The notes under the pieces are model-generated. The model ran no database searches and had not been told where the DNA came from. It saw only the letters and a list, made by a program, of their open reading frames with translations. A stretch of DNA of 12,079 bases from an uncultured Prevotella sp. (GTDB taxonomy: Bacteria; Bacteroidota; Bacteroidia; Bacteroidales; Bacteroidaceae), in assembly GCA_900544825.1 (NCBI GenBank), contig UQWP01000086.1, forward strand, positions 1-12,079, read 5' to 3'. The translations under genes were made by a program, and so were the position numbers. Shown here one piece after another: positions 1 to 6,950 of the stretch (the first letter of the stretch is position 1; each line of letters starts with the position of its first letter).

Positions 1-2
1 AC

Positions 3-968
3 AACGAAACTTTTTGGATGTCACAGAAAAGGATGGCTGCTTTGTTTGGTGTTGATAGAGCAACTATCACTTATCATATTTCTCAGATTTATGAGTCTGG
101 TGAATTGCAAAGAGAGGCAACTTGTAGAAAAATTCAACAAGTTCAACTGGAGGGAGAGCGTGATGTCGAGCGTGCTCCATTGTTCTACAATCTTGATGTA
201 ATCATTGCTGTTGGTTATCGAGTGAACAGCTATCAGGCAACCCAATTCCGTATATGGGCAACCTCTGTATTGAAGGAGTTCATCATTAAGGGTTATGTCT
301 TGGATGATGAACGTTTGAAGCAAGGTAAGCACTTCGGCAAGGATTATTTTGACGATTTGCTGGAACGCATCCGTGAAATCCGCACTTCAGAACGTAGATA
401 CTACCAGAAGATAACTGATATTTATGCTGAGTGTAGTGCTGATTATGACGCAAAGGCTGAAAGTACCAAACTTTTCTACAAGATGGTGCAGAATATGATG
501 CATCTGGCGGTTACCAATCATACGGCAGCCGAGATTGTTTATGAGCGAGCTGATGCGGAAATGCCTCACATGGGATTGACTACATGGAAGAAAGCACCGG
601 ATGGAAGAGTTCAAAAGTCTGATACGATAGTGGCAAAGAACTATCTTTCTGATGAAGAATTGTCTCAGCTCAACGCAATAACAACAAGTTTCCTGGACCT
701 CGCAGAATCTCGTGCAAGACGACACATCGTTACTACTATGGAGGATTGGAAGAATCGCCTGAAGCTGTTGCTTGAAACAATGGACTATGATGCTAAGAGT
801 AGTGCAGGTAAGGTTTCGCAAGAAGAAGCCAGAGAAAAGGCTTATTCTGAGTATGAGAAATATAAGGTTATTCAAGACCGTTCCTATATCTCGGATTTCG
901 ACCGATTCAATAGTGGCAATGATGATGATACTCCATTGCTTCCATTTGATATTGATCCAAAAGAATAG
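3..968 (+). CDS. RhuM family protein, 5' end outside the window
   Basis: Recognised as RhuM family (named from a gene on Salmonella pathogenicity island 3; biochemical role not established). The frame is open to the left edge: codons before the ATG at 18 read NETFW and run straight into MSQKRMAALFGVDRATIT, which fits the family's usual W-x-S-Q-x-x-M-A-x-L-F helix-turn-helix start. The ATG at 18 is therefore internal, and the true start lies upstream of base 1. After the N-terminal HTH come the typical block GYRVNSYQATQFRIWAT, an LLERIREIRTSERRYYQK helix, an NHTAAEIVYERADAEMPHMG block and a C-terminal helical tail, so the 3' end appears complete. RhuM genes are frequent on mobile elements and near restriction or defence genes. 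No operon partner is visible; the next gene starts 95 bases downstream. Confidence 0.9.
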   Translation, partial: NETFWMSQKRMAALFGVDRATITYHISQIYESGELQREATCRKIQQVQLEGERDVERAPLFYNLDVIIAVGYRVNSYQATQFRIWATSVLKEFIIKGYVLDDERLKQGKHFGKDYFDDLLERIREIRTSERRYYQKITDIYAECSADYDAKAESTKLFYKMVQNMMHLAVTNHTAAEIVYERADAEMPHMGLTTWKKAPDGRVQKSDTIVAKNYLSDEELSQLNAITTSFLDLAESRARRHIVTTMEDWKNRLKLLLETMDYDAKSSAGKVSQEEAREKAYSEYEKYKVIQDRSYISDFDRFNSGNDDDTPLLPFDIDPKE

Positions 969-1063
969 GGGTTGAGTAGAGTGCTTGAATTATGTCATAG
1001 TAGTACCTTCTTATCTTATATAAGAAAAATAACGCAATGAAATGATCAAAATATTTAAAGACA

Positions 1064-1687
1064 ATGAAAAGAATTATCGATAGTACATTAGTAATACTTT
1101 CTTTGATGTTGATCTTCGGTTGTAAGGAAAGTAAGGTGGGGCAGGGAAATCCTACCAAAGACAGCATGTCTATTGACACCGATAGTGTGATTTCGGGCAA
1201 AGTCTTTACCAAGCAAGATATTGCATCGGAAGATACGCTTAACGCTGTTATAAGAACACAATCTCCCAAGTCCAAGGATTTCGATTTTGAAGTATTTATT
1301 ATGCGAGGGGAGAAAACTGTACAAATTATACCTTTCTCTTATCCAAAGGACGATATTTTTGACCCAAATGGTGGTCGGAAGGATAGCTGTTTGATGGCTG
1401 ATGTGACGTTTGATGGCAATAAAGACCTGTTGGTATATTTGGGACAATTCGGAAATCAAGGTGTGGTATATTGGGATGCTTATGTTTGGAATGAAGTTAA
1501 GCAGAAGTTCTTGTTTGTTCCATCATTCCGTGAAATTCCCAATCCTACGCTTAACGAAAAAGAAAAGATTATTGAATCTTTCAGCCGTGGTTCTGCCGTT
1601 GATTATGAGTTTGGAAAATGGAAGTTCGAGAAAGGAGTGTTTGTACAAAAAGAACTTCTGTCACACCCTCCGAGAGAGTGTGAATAG
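1064..1687 (+). CDS. Small lipoprotein, XAC2610/VCBS-like repeat protein
   Basis: A 207-residue protein with an N-terminal lipoprotein signal: Lys-Arg, a hydrophobic stretch, then LMLIFGC with the lipidated cysteine at residue 20. It is expected to be exported and membrane-anchored. The central part (about residues 105-165) has the pattern ADVTFDGNKDLLVYLGQFGN followed by WDAYVWNEVKQKFLFVPSF, which resembles the XAC2610-like or VCBS-related beta-sheet proteins of Bacteroidetes (D-x-N/T-F-D-G-x-x-D-L). Their function is unknown, though some are regarded as protective or accessory periplasmic proteins. The ATG at 1064 is preferred because the ATG 27 bases upstream in the same frame runs into a stop after two codons. 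The gene converges on the ATPase gene with a 16-base gap. Confidence 0.75.
   Translation: MKRIIDSTLVILSLMLIFGCKESKVGQGNPTKDSMSIDTDSVISGKVFTKQDIASEDTLNAVIRTQSPKSKDFDFEVFIMRGEKTVQIIPFSYPKDDIFDPNGGRKDSCLMADVTFDGNKDLLVYLGQFGNQGVVYWDAYVWNEVKQKFLFVPSFREIPNPTLNEKEKIIESFSRGSAVDYEFGKWKFEKGVFVQKELLSHPPRECE
1661..1683. terminator. Weak hairpin between convergent genes
   Basis: TCACAC at 1661-1666 pairs with GTGTGA at 1678-1683. Three further inner pairs follow one mismatch, leaving a 3-nt loop. It covers the last codons of the lipoprotein gene and sits between convergent genes, so it could serve transcripts from both sides. There is no clean T tract immediately after it on either strand, so a terminator function is only a guess. 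Confidence 0.25.
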
Positions 1688-1703
1688 TGTTATTCTCCGT
1701 TCA

Positions 1704-3026
1704 TCACCACTTCATAGCCTCCTTAGGAAGCAACGGGATGGCTCCATAGCGTCCTAATAGATAACCCTTGCGGACATCTTCACGAGGCTTGAATTCTGCC
1801 AAGGATGTAAGATGAGACGCTCCATCCTTCCCCTTCTCGACAAACCAAACTTCATCAGCTCTGATAAGGTCGAGGTTGAGCAGGTTGCATTCATGAGTGG
1901 AGAAGATGAGCTGAGTGTCTCTTCCAGGCTCCAGTCCTGAAAAATAGCACTCTAAGATTTTCTGCGAGAGCATAGGGTGCATACTGCGGTCAATCTCGTC
2001 GATGAGATAATCAACTTCATTTTGTTTCAAATCAATGAGCATTGGGATGAAGTCAAGCAACCGGATGCTGCCATCAGATTCTTCGCTCAGATCAAAAACA
2101 ACCTCTGTGCCGGAAGTAAGATTCCGGTGGACAGCCTTCTGCTTGTAAATCTCATATCCTCCGTTGGCATTTACCTCGAAAAGAAGCATTTCGCCTCCAA
2201 CTGTGGCAGCCATGCTGTACGCCTTGCCGTTCTTGGCCTTGCTGAGTATGTTGTCAAGTAAATCGGAAGATAAGTTCACATCCTCTTTCTTGATTTTGTA
2301 CAGGCGCACGTCTGAAATGCCCGTGTTGAAGTAGGCAAGAAGCGAGCGAGTCGTTTCCTGCAGCTCGTCATTGTTTTCAGTAAGGAAAGAAATTCCCTGC
2401 AGGTGTGTGCTTGGGAAGATGATCTTCAAGCCGTCTGCAAACCAGTTCTTGGCCATGCGTATGGTTTCAAGTCCCTTGCCGTTTCTGCGCACATACTCTG
2501 AAAGGAAGCTGGAATCAGAAGGAGTACTGTGGGCGATGAACTTCAGAAGCATGGATGTTTCTTCGTTTCCATCCACCTTGCCAAACGTGAACTCGTTGCC
2601 GTCAGCTGTAACCTTTCTTGTGAAAACTTCCTTGTCGGTACGGCTGTTGATTTCAAACAGCCATTCCTCCTTGATTCCTCCGATGGTGAACTCCATGCCA
2701 TAGGCGAAGCACTTACCCTTGGTCTTGAACTCGATTTCTACCTTAGAGTTTTTCTCTTCGGTATCAGCTAGCTTGAAAGGTTCCATCTTGCTTTGCGGAA
2801 AGTTTCCATTGGCTATCTGCTGGAACAGGGCAATGGCCTTGATAACGTTGCTCTTTCCGGAAGCATTGGCTCCATAAACGATACCAGCCTTCAGCACAGA
2901 AATATCGTCACGCTTCTCTGCACGGGAAACATGAGAAGGATGTGCGTTGCTCTTACCTGCCACAAAGCTGATTTGAGTCTCATCCTTGATGGAATATATA
3001 TTTTCAAATGTAGCTCTAAGTATCAT
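1704..3026 (-). CDS. COG1106-type AAA/ABC ATPase (RloA/AbiLii-like)
   Basis: A 440-residue P-loop ATPase of the ABC/SMC clade. Visible motifs are an N-terminal strand (LRATFENIYSI), Walker A GANASGKS at 52-59, a signature-like ESDGSIRLLDF at 316-326, Walker B YLIDEID at 340-346, and FSTHECN with the H-loop His378. Proteins of this type (AAA15/COG1106 group) include ATPases of RloA, AbiL and similar phage-defence or anticodon-nuclease-associated modules, where they sense or license a partner effector. Here no RloB-like or HNH partner is adjacent: downstream is a convergent lipoprotein and upstream a long gap. It either works alone or has lost its partner. The start at 3026 gives the expected MILRATFENIYSI N-terminus, and a TAnnTTTG-type box lies about 31 bases upstream. 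The defence role is inference from family; the ATPase call is firm. Confidence 0.85.
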   Translation of the reverse strand: MILRATFENIYSIKDETQISFVAGKSNAHPSHVSRAEKRDDISVLKAGIVYGANASGKSNVIKAIALFQQIANGNFPQSKMEPFKLADTEEKNSKVEIEFKTKGKCFAYGMEFTIGGIKEEWLFEINSRTDKEVFTRKVTADGNEFTFGKVDGNEETSMLLKFIAHSTPSDSSFLSEYVRRNGKGLETIRMAKNWFADGLKIIFPSTHLQGISFLTENNDELQETTRSLLAYFNTGISDVRLYKIKKEDVNLSSDLLDNILSKAKNGKAYSMAATVGGEMLLFEVNANGGYEIYKQKAVHRNLTSGTEVVFDLSEESDGSIRLLDFIPMLIDLKQNEVDYLIDEIDRSMHPMLSQKILECYFSGLEPGRDTQLIFSTHECNLLNLDLIRADEVWFVEKGKDGASHLTSLAEFKPREDVRKGYLLGRYGAIPLLPKEAMKW

Positions 3027-3056
3027 AACAATGTCATTTTCTTATTAATACTGATG

Positions 3057-3064
3057 CAAAGATA
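3057..3064 (-). promoter_or_regulatory. -7 box of the COG1106 ATPase gene
   Basis: On the minus strand the bases read TATCTTTG, a full match to the Bacteroidetes -7 element TAnnTTTG. It lies 30 bases upstream of the ATPase start at 3026. No clear TTTG -33 element is found at the usual 19-21 bp spacing, so the assignment rests on one box. Confidence 0.5.
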
Positions 3065-3236
3065 AGCTTTTTCTTCGAAAAATGTGTTTGTTGATGTCGA
3101 ATACTTGCAAAAGCGTTGCATAATTAATACAAATTAGCTGATTTATGGCCTTTTGCTTGTCAAAAGCTGTCGCTATTTGTAGAAGTTACTGGTTGTATAA
3201 AAATACATTTATCCTGCAAAAACCTCTAAAATATAT

Positions 3237-3287
3237 CGATAAGTCGTGGAAATCTATTGAAAATCGATAGATTTCCACGACTTATCG
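3237..3287. repeat. Near-perfect palindrome, 21-bp arms
   Basis: The arm 3237-3257 (CGATAAGTCGTGGAAATCTAT) is exactly complementary to 3267-3287. Beyond a T-G wobble the pairing continues for two more pairs, closing on an AAA loop, so as RNA or single-stranded DNA it is about 24 pairs long. A second, outer inverted repeat (GCAAAAAC at 3216-3223, GTTTTTGC at 3292-3299) encloses it. T-rich tracts follow on both strands, as in a bidirectional terminator, but no gene reads into it from either side within 200 bases. It could instead be a REP-like element or a binding or cruciform site. Confidence 0.85.
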
Positions 3288-3403
3288 GCATGTTTTTGCG
3301 ATTTTCATCCTAATATGGATGAGTTTCCCTCTCCATTTCGTATAATTATTCTTGTATTTCAGCAAGGAAAAATAGATTCTCTCGAAATCCTTGACTATAT
3401 GAT

Positions 3404-3555
3404 AATAAACAAGTTTATTTCGGCATATATACATATATGGTTTTCTTAAACTTGTAAACTTCCTGTTTTGAGTGGTTAAAAATCGGTAGAGGTTTACTAT
3501 TTGAGTTTGAAAGAACATGTATATATACATGGGTAAACTTAAACCTTAAACTTGT
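3404..3555. repeat. Iteron-like TAAACTT cluster in AT-rich DNA
   Basis: TAAACTT occurs at 3447-3453, 3455-3461, 3534-3540 and 3546-3552, and its complement AAGTTTA at 3411-3417. An 11-base word TTAAACTTGTA is repeated at 3446 and 3545. AATAAAC at 3404-3410 faces GTTTATT at 3413-3419, and a 16-bp perfect palindrome lies at 3516-3531 (CATGTATATATACATG). Part of this is expected from low complexity, but the density is notable. It may be a protein-binding or origin-like site. Confidence 0.4.
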
Positions 3556-4178
3556 ATGCGCCCTAAGCTTTGCCTTGGCTGCTCTTTAGCCGGTTCAGGG
3601 CTTTGCCTTCTTCTTCTTGCTGAAATTCTGTAGTCCTTCTCTTCAGTTTAGCTTGTTGCCAAGAGATATAGGTTGAGCTTGCCACTTGTCTCAGGCTTCA
3701 TGCTTCTCTGATCAGCTTCCCTCTACATACAGATGCTTACCCTTGGTAGTCGTAGGTCTGATTGTTCTTTCCTTAACTTAGCCATATTCATGATGAAGTT
3801 TGAGTTTTCCTGCCAGTCTCTTGAACTTATAAGCCATCTTGCGCAACCAGTTTGCTTGAACAAACATCGAGGAGGATGCAGCTTTCCTTTACCCAACCAA
3901 CTGCAGATATTTTCTATTCATCCTTTTCATTCATATTTTTGGACGAAGCATCCACACTTACTTTTTCCGCTGCAAAGTTAGTGCAAGCCACATTTCTGCA
4001 AGTACCAGGTGCCTTATTCTCTGATTTTTTTCAAAAACTTTTCCGTCTGCTGCTCATCCAAAAAACTTTTCCTGCCCAAGGGTGAAATAATTCGATAATT
4101 CCTTGCTTCCTATGTTTTCCTTGCTAACTCTGATAGCATCGTAAAAAATAAATGTTTCACTTCTAAAAATATTGAATT

Positions 4179-4556
4179 ATGAAAAAGATGGAAAATTCTT
4201 TCGCAGTAACTGGTTTCGTAGGTAAGGATGCAAGCATCCATCAGTTTACAACAGCAAGCGTAGCTCGCTTCTCACTGGCCATCAGCCGCAATGAGAAGAA
4301 TGGCGATGAAAACTCTCGCACTTCTGCCTTCATGAATGTAGAGGCTTGGCGCAAGAACGAGAACACCTCTTCATTCGACCGTCTGGTCAAGGGAGCACTC
4401 CTCACTGTAGAGGGCTACTTCAAGCCAGAGGAATGGCAGGATGCCGAGGGAGTCAAGCACAACCGAGTGATTCTCGTAGCCACCAAGTTCTATGAAGCTG
4501 TAGAGAAGGAGAACACTCCTGATTCTCAGCAGGGCAAGACCCAGAAGGATAAGTAA
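4179..4556 (+). CDS. ssb: Single-stranded DNA-binding protein
   Basis: A 125-residue OB-fold SSB of the short type carried by Bacteroidales mobile elements. Visible features are the N-terminal VTGFVGKDASIHQFTTASVARFSLAI, the FMNVEAWRK strand (the usual W-x-x-x-A/W region), KGALLTVEGYFKPEEW, and a strand ending in VILVATKFYEAV. The C-terminal tail is short and hydrophilic (ending GKTQKDK) and lacks the acidic D-D-D-I-P-F-type tip that recruits replication proteins in housekeeping SSBs. It probably coats single-stranded element DNA during transfer or repair. The ATG at 4179 is used; the ATG three codons later (4188) is equally possible. It is monocistronic, followed 21 bases later by a strong terminator. 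Confidence 0.9.
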   Translation: MKKMENSFAVTGFVGKDASIHQFTTASVARFSLAISRNEKNGDENSRTSAFMNVEAWRKNENTSSFDRLVKGALLTVEGYFKPEEWQDAEGVKHNRVILVATKFYEAVEKENTPDSQQGKTQKDK

Positions 4557-4576
4557 ATTCTTCTCTCCAGATGATA

Positions 4577-4647
4577 GAGCGACCTTCGGGTCGCTTTTTT
4601 TGTGCTTATACTTTTCCTTGCTGAAAGGGAAGACCTGTTATAAGGAG
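4577..4647 (+). repeat. Direct repeat, left copy (terminator plus tail)
   Basis: This stretch is nearly identical to 9308-9379. Both have the UUCG terminator, then a 24-base identical block (4603-4626, beginning TGCTTATACTTTTCC), then a diverged but alignable tail ending in TGTTATA(A)GGAG. The two copies are in the same orientation and enclose the cargo block with the four-gene operon and the membrane phosphoesterase. Confidence 0.85.
4578..4601 (+). terminator. Rho-independent terminator of ssb (UUCG loop)
   Basis: AGCGACC (4578-4584) and GGTCGCT (4589-4595) form a 7-bp stem closed by a stable C(UUCG)G tetraloop and followed by seven T. It lies 21 bases after the ssb stop codon. A second copy follows the membrane phosphoesterase gene. 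Confidence 0.92.
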
Positions 4648-4693
4648 ATTCTTGCAGGATTGATAATCCCTCAGCATCTTGTCATTCACTCTT

Positions 4694-5410
4694 TTATTTT
4701 GTTATTTGATCCATATACCAAACCTTATCTCCCCATCCTTCGCCATAGAGAGCAGGAGAGAGGGATGCTATAAAATACTGAGCCTTGTTGTTGAGATGAG
4801 TGAGCGTAGTGGCTAACTTGAATTGCCATTCAATATCAAGTGAGTACGTAGGCTCATCTATCACTACGATGGCTTCGTTTCCATTTAGCAGGAACACTCT
4901 CAGCAAAATCAATAGAATTTGCTTTTCGCCAGAAGACAGTGCTTCTACAGGCAACACTCCAGTGTCTGTATGGACAGAGAACTTGCTGCCTTCTATTTCG
5001 ATGCGTTTGCCCGTCATGGCAAAGAAATCGTTTATGACTCTCTGAAAATCAGCAACCTTGGCTTTCATTTCTATCAGCCTTTCATCTGTACTATCTATCA
5101 TAGACATGCGGAGATTCATGAGTGAAGGTCCGGTCTTCATGTCATATATATAGTAATCCAACTCCTGCGATAGAGCATTGCTTGTCTTGCGCTTGTCTCT
5201 CATTGCAATGTTGTCAATGGAAGGAAGATAGATTATATGATCTTTGCTTTCTTTATCTTCAGCTAAAGATTGATATAGATTTCTCAGGAATGTGGTTTTG
5301 CCACTTCCATTGCTTCCCATAATGATATTAACATCAGAATGTGGTTGAAACTGAACGTGTAGATTGTTCCAGATTTCAACATCTATATGATTCAAGATTA
5401 TCTGTTTCAT
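4694..5410 (-). CDS. Short SMC/ABC-type ATPase, operon gene 4
   Basis: A 238-residue AAA_21-like ATPase. Motifs are Walker A GSNGSGKT at 32-39, ABC signature LSSGEKQ at 158-164, Walker B AIVVIDEP at 180-187 and D-loop SLD at 190-192. The usual H-loop histidine (normally A-T-H-S-P) is replaced: the text reads FIASLSPALYG, with Leu217 at that position. No coiled coil or zinc hook is present between the two halves, only about 110 residues of insert. Its ATG overlaps the phosphoesterase stop codon by 4 nt (ATGA), implying translational coupling. Such ATPases in defence operons act as sensors or as clamps for nuclease partners, so the pairing with a phosphoesterase recalls a much reduced SbcC/SbcD arrangement, but that is inference. 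The ATPase fold call is firm; turnover may be impaired. Confidence 0.85.
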   Translation of the reverse strand: MKQIILNHIDVEIWNNLHVQFQPHSDVNIIMGSNGSGKTTFLRNLYQSLAEDKESKDHIIYLPSIDNIAMRDKRKTSNALSQELDYYIYDMKTGPSLMNLRMSMIDSTDERLIEMKAKVADFQRVINDFFAMTGKRIEIEGSKFSVHTDTGVLPVEALSSGEKQILLILLRVFLLNGNEAIVVIDEPTYSLDIEWQFKLATTLTHLNNKAQYFIASLSPALYGEGWGDKVWYMDQITK

Positions 5411-6168
5411 ACTTCAATATATTTTCCAGGATTGAATGATTCATGTTCGCCATGAAAGACATATCCTAGCTGATTTGACACACAGTTGGTATTGCCTATT
5501 TTCACATCCACGTTGTAGTGAGAGTGACCGAATATCCAATAATCTATGCCGCTATTTTTGATGTAGTCTTCCAATTCCACGGTGAAGGCACCATTGGCTT
5601 GACTGTCTGCGAACTTGGGACATTGCATCTGGAAGGACGGAACATGATGTGTGACAACTATCTTGCTTCTGGCCTTGCTGCATGAAACAGCATCTTTCAA
5701 GAAAGACAGGCATCTTTCATGTTCACGGTTGAAGTCTGCAAACGTTAGAAGATCTCCATTGAAGATGATGCGTCGGAAGTCGCTTATGACTTGTTCTGTA
5801 TAGTATGCCTCCTTCAGTGGAATTTTAGACCACAATGTTGATATGAAGAGGTCGATGTCTCCTATGTGTACAACAGCATTGTAATAGCTGTGAACATTGG
5901 GACGTATTTCAAGACAATAGCCATCGTTAAGCTTGGCAATGTCATAGTATTTGTAGAACTCATGGTTGCCCATGCAGGCTATGACTTGCTGATAGTTCTC
6001 GGAAGCCCAGTCCCAGAAGGGATGCTTGGAATAGTTCTCGTCTCCCAGGTAGCCGATGTCTCCAGCCAGAACTAGAATATCACCTGTTACTTGCAGGGGA
6101 TTCTCCTTCAGGAATCTCCAGTTGTCGGCAAATTCCAGGTGGAGGTCAGATGCATATTGTATTTTCAT
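5407..6168 (-). CDS. Calcineurin-like metallophosphoesterase, operon gene 3
   Basis: A soluble 253-residue metallophosphoesterase with a complete di-metal site: SDLH (Asp8, His10), AGDI (Asp37), GNHE at 67-70, THH (His174) and GHSH at 214-217. There is no signal peptide, so it acts in the cytoplasm. The family hydrolyses phosphomonoesters or phosphodiesters, including nucleic acid ends, cyclic nucleotides and nucleotidylated substrates; the substrate cannot be read from sequence. It overlaps the nucleotidyltransferase upstream and the ATPase downstream, each by the 4-nt ATGA junction, so its product should be made in fixed ratio to both. Sitting between a nucleotidyltransferase and an ATPase, it might reverse the transferase's modification or act as the nuclease half of the ATPase. 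Both are inference. Confidence 0.88.
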   Translation of the reverse strand: MKIQYASDLHLEFADNWRFLKENPLQVTGDILVLAGDIGYLGDENYSKHPFWDWASENYQQVIACMGNHEFYKYYDIAKLNDGYCLEIRPNVHSYYNAVVHIGDIDLFISTLWSKIPLKEAYYTEQVISDFRRIIFNGDLLTFADFNREHERCLSFLKDAVSCSKARSKIVVTHHVPSFQMQCPKFADSQANGAFTVELEDYIKNSGIDYWIFGHSHYNVDVKIGNTNCVSNQLGYVFHGEHESFNPGKYIEV

Positions 6169-6950
6169 AATTGTTCTGTTGTAAATAAATCGTCTAATTG
6201 TTCCAATAAAGCCTCGATGAATGATGAATTCTGATCAAGAGCTCTGGCAAGAGGTTCAGACAGTTTGTCCCAATCGTTTCTGATTGAGGAGACAAATTCT
6301 TTTATACAAGCAACAATCGGTTCTGGAGCAGTGATCTCGCTGTTTTCCATGATGACCACATTCTTCAGAACATCAGACCGGTGCTTCTTGATGTCTTTAC
6401 TGTTGACATGCTTTCCGTTAGCTTTGTCTTGTAACAGATTGAGATAAGCACGTGCTTTCAGAGCTATGAGTGCAGCAGAATCCGCATGGCGAATCCCATT
6501 GGTCAGTTTGCTGTGCTGGATGGTGAAGTGATAGAAATCATCATCTATGATGATTGCACTGAGACTTGATGTTTCCTCATCAATCGGAAGTGGTTCTATA
6601 GTCAGTCCCTTTGGCTCACCAAGAATGTCAGGATGCCGTGAGAGCAGTTCTATCATTTCTGGATAGTCTGGTTTTCCATTGACAAAACGATACAGTTCGT
6701 ATTTTGGTGTTTCACCTTCCTCCTGCTTGCGTCTTTCCGGACGATAACCGCCTTCCCGTACGAATTGCCAAAAATGCTCAGCAAAGTCAGCAGTCATCTT
6801 TTCCACAACAACTATCATATCAATATCGTGGGTTGCACGCGGACGTACTATTGTTCCAGTCATGGTGATGTCACAGGCAGTTCCACCGATGATGACGTAG
6901 TTATCTGAATAGGCTTCAAAAGCCTCACGAAATTTCTCTAATCCTTCCAT
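6165..6950 (-). CDS. AbiEii-like nucleotidyltransferase, operon gene 2
   Basis: A 261-residue protein of the polymerase-beta/MNT nucleotidyltransferase superfamily. The catalytic signature is intact: IIGGTA at 20-25 followed by THDIDMIV at 40-47 (Asp42, Asp44). A later conserved lysine helix (LIALKARAYLNL) and the motif NSKDIKKHRSDV are typical of AbiEii/AbiGii toxin relatives. AbiEii toxins transfer nucleotides (tRNA 3' ends are the target for several characterised members) and stop growth, which gives abortive infection. The upstream gene, overlapping by 13 nt, is in the antitoxin position of a type IV module. Here it heads into two further genes not found in the simple two-gene module. Toxin activity and target are inference; the fold and catalytic motifs are visible. 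Confidence 0.82.
   Translation of the reverse strand: MEGLEKFREAFEAYSDNYVIIGGTACDITMTGTIVRPRATHDIDMIVVVEKMTADFAEHFWQFVREGGYRPERRKQEEGETPKYELYRFVNGKPDYPEMIELLSRHPDILGEPKGLTIEPLPIDEETSSLSAIIIDDDFYHFTIQHSKLTNGIRHADSAALIALKARAYLNLLQDKANGKHVNSKDIKKHRSDVLKNVVIMENSEITAPEPIVACIKEFVSSIRNDWDKLSEPLARALDQNSSFIEALLEQLDDLFTTEQL

Larger units (their letters stand above)
3065..4178. other. Long intergenic region without a credible gene
   Basis: About 1.1 kb between the minus-strand ATPase and ssb. Short open frames exist on both strands, but none has recognisable protein character or a plausible start. The left third is very AT-rich and contains the palindrome at 3237-3287 and the TAAACTT cluster. From about 3560 the plus strand is rich in C and T (repeated words such as GCTTTGCC and AAAAACTTTTCC), giving a strong purine/pyrimidine strand asymmetry. 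No Bacteroidetes promoter was found in the 200 bases before ssb. It may be a decayed gene, an untranslated leader, or a replication or transfer control region; nothing in the sequence decides this. Confidence 0.6.

Noticed and set aside
3282..3530. 82-codon minus-strand open frame
   Set aside because: Very AT-rich, starts inside a 16-bp palindrome and ends in the long inverted repeat; no family resemblance.
3733..4085. Overlapping plus-strand open frames (82 and 77 codons)
   Set aside because: Composition follows the C/T-rich strand bias, no start context or recognisable domain.
4111..4118. TATGTTTT as an ssb -7 box
   Set aside because: It lacks the final G and there is no TTTG at the needed distance upstream.
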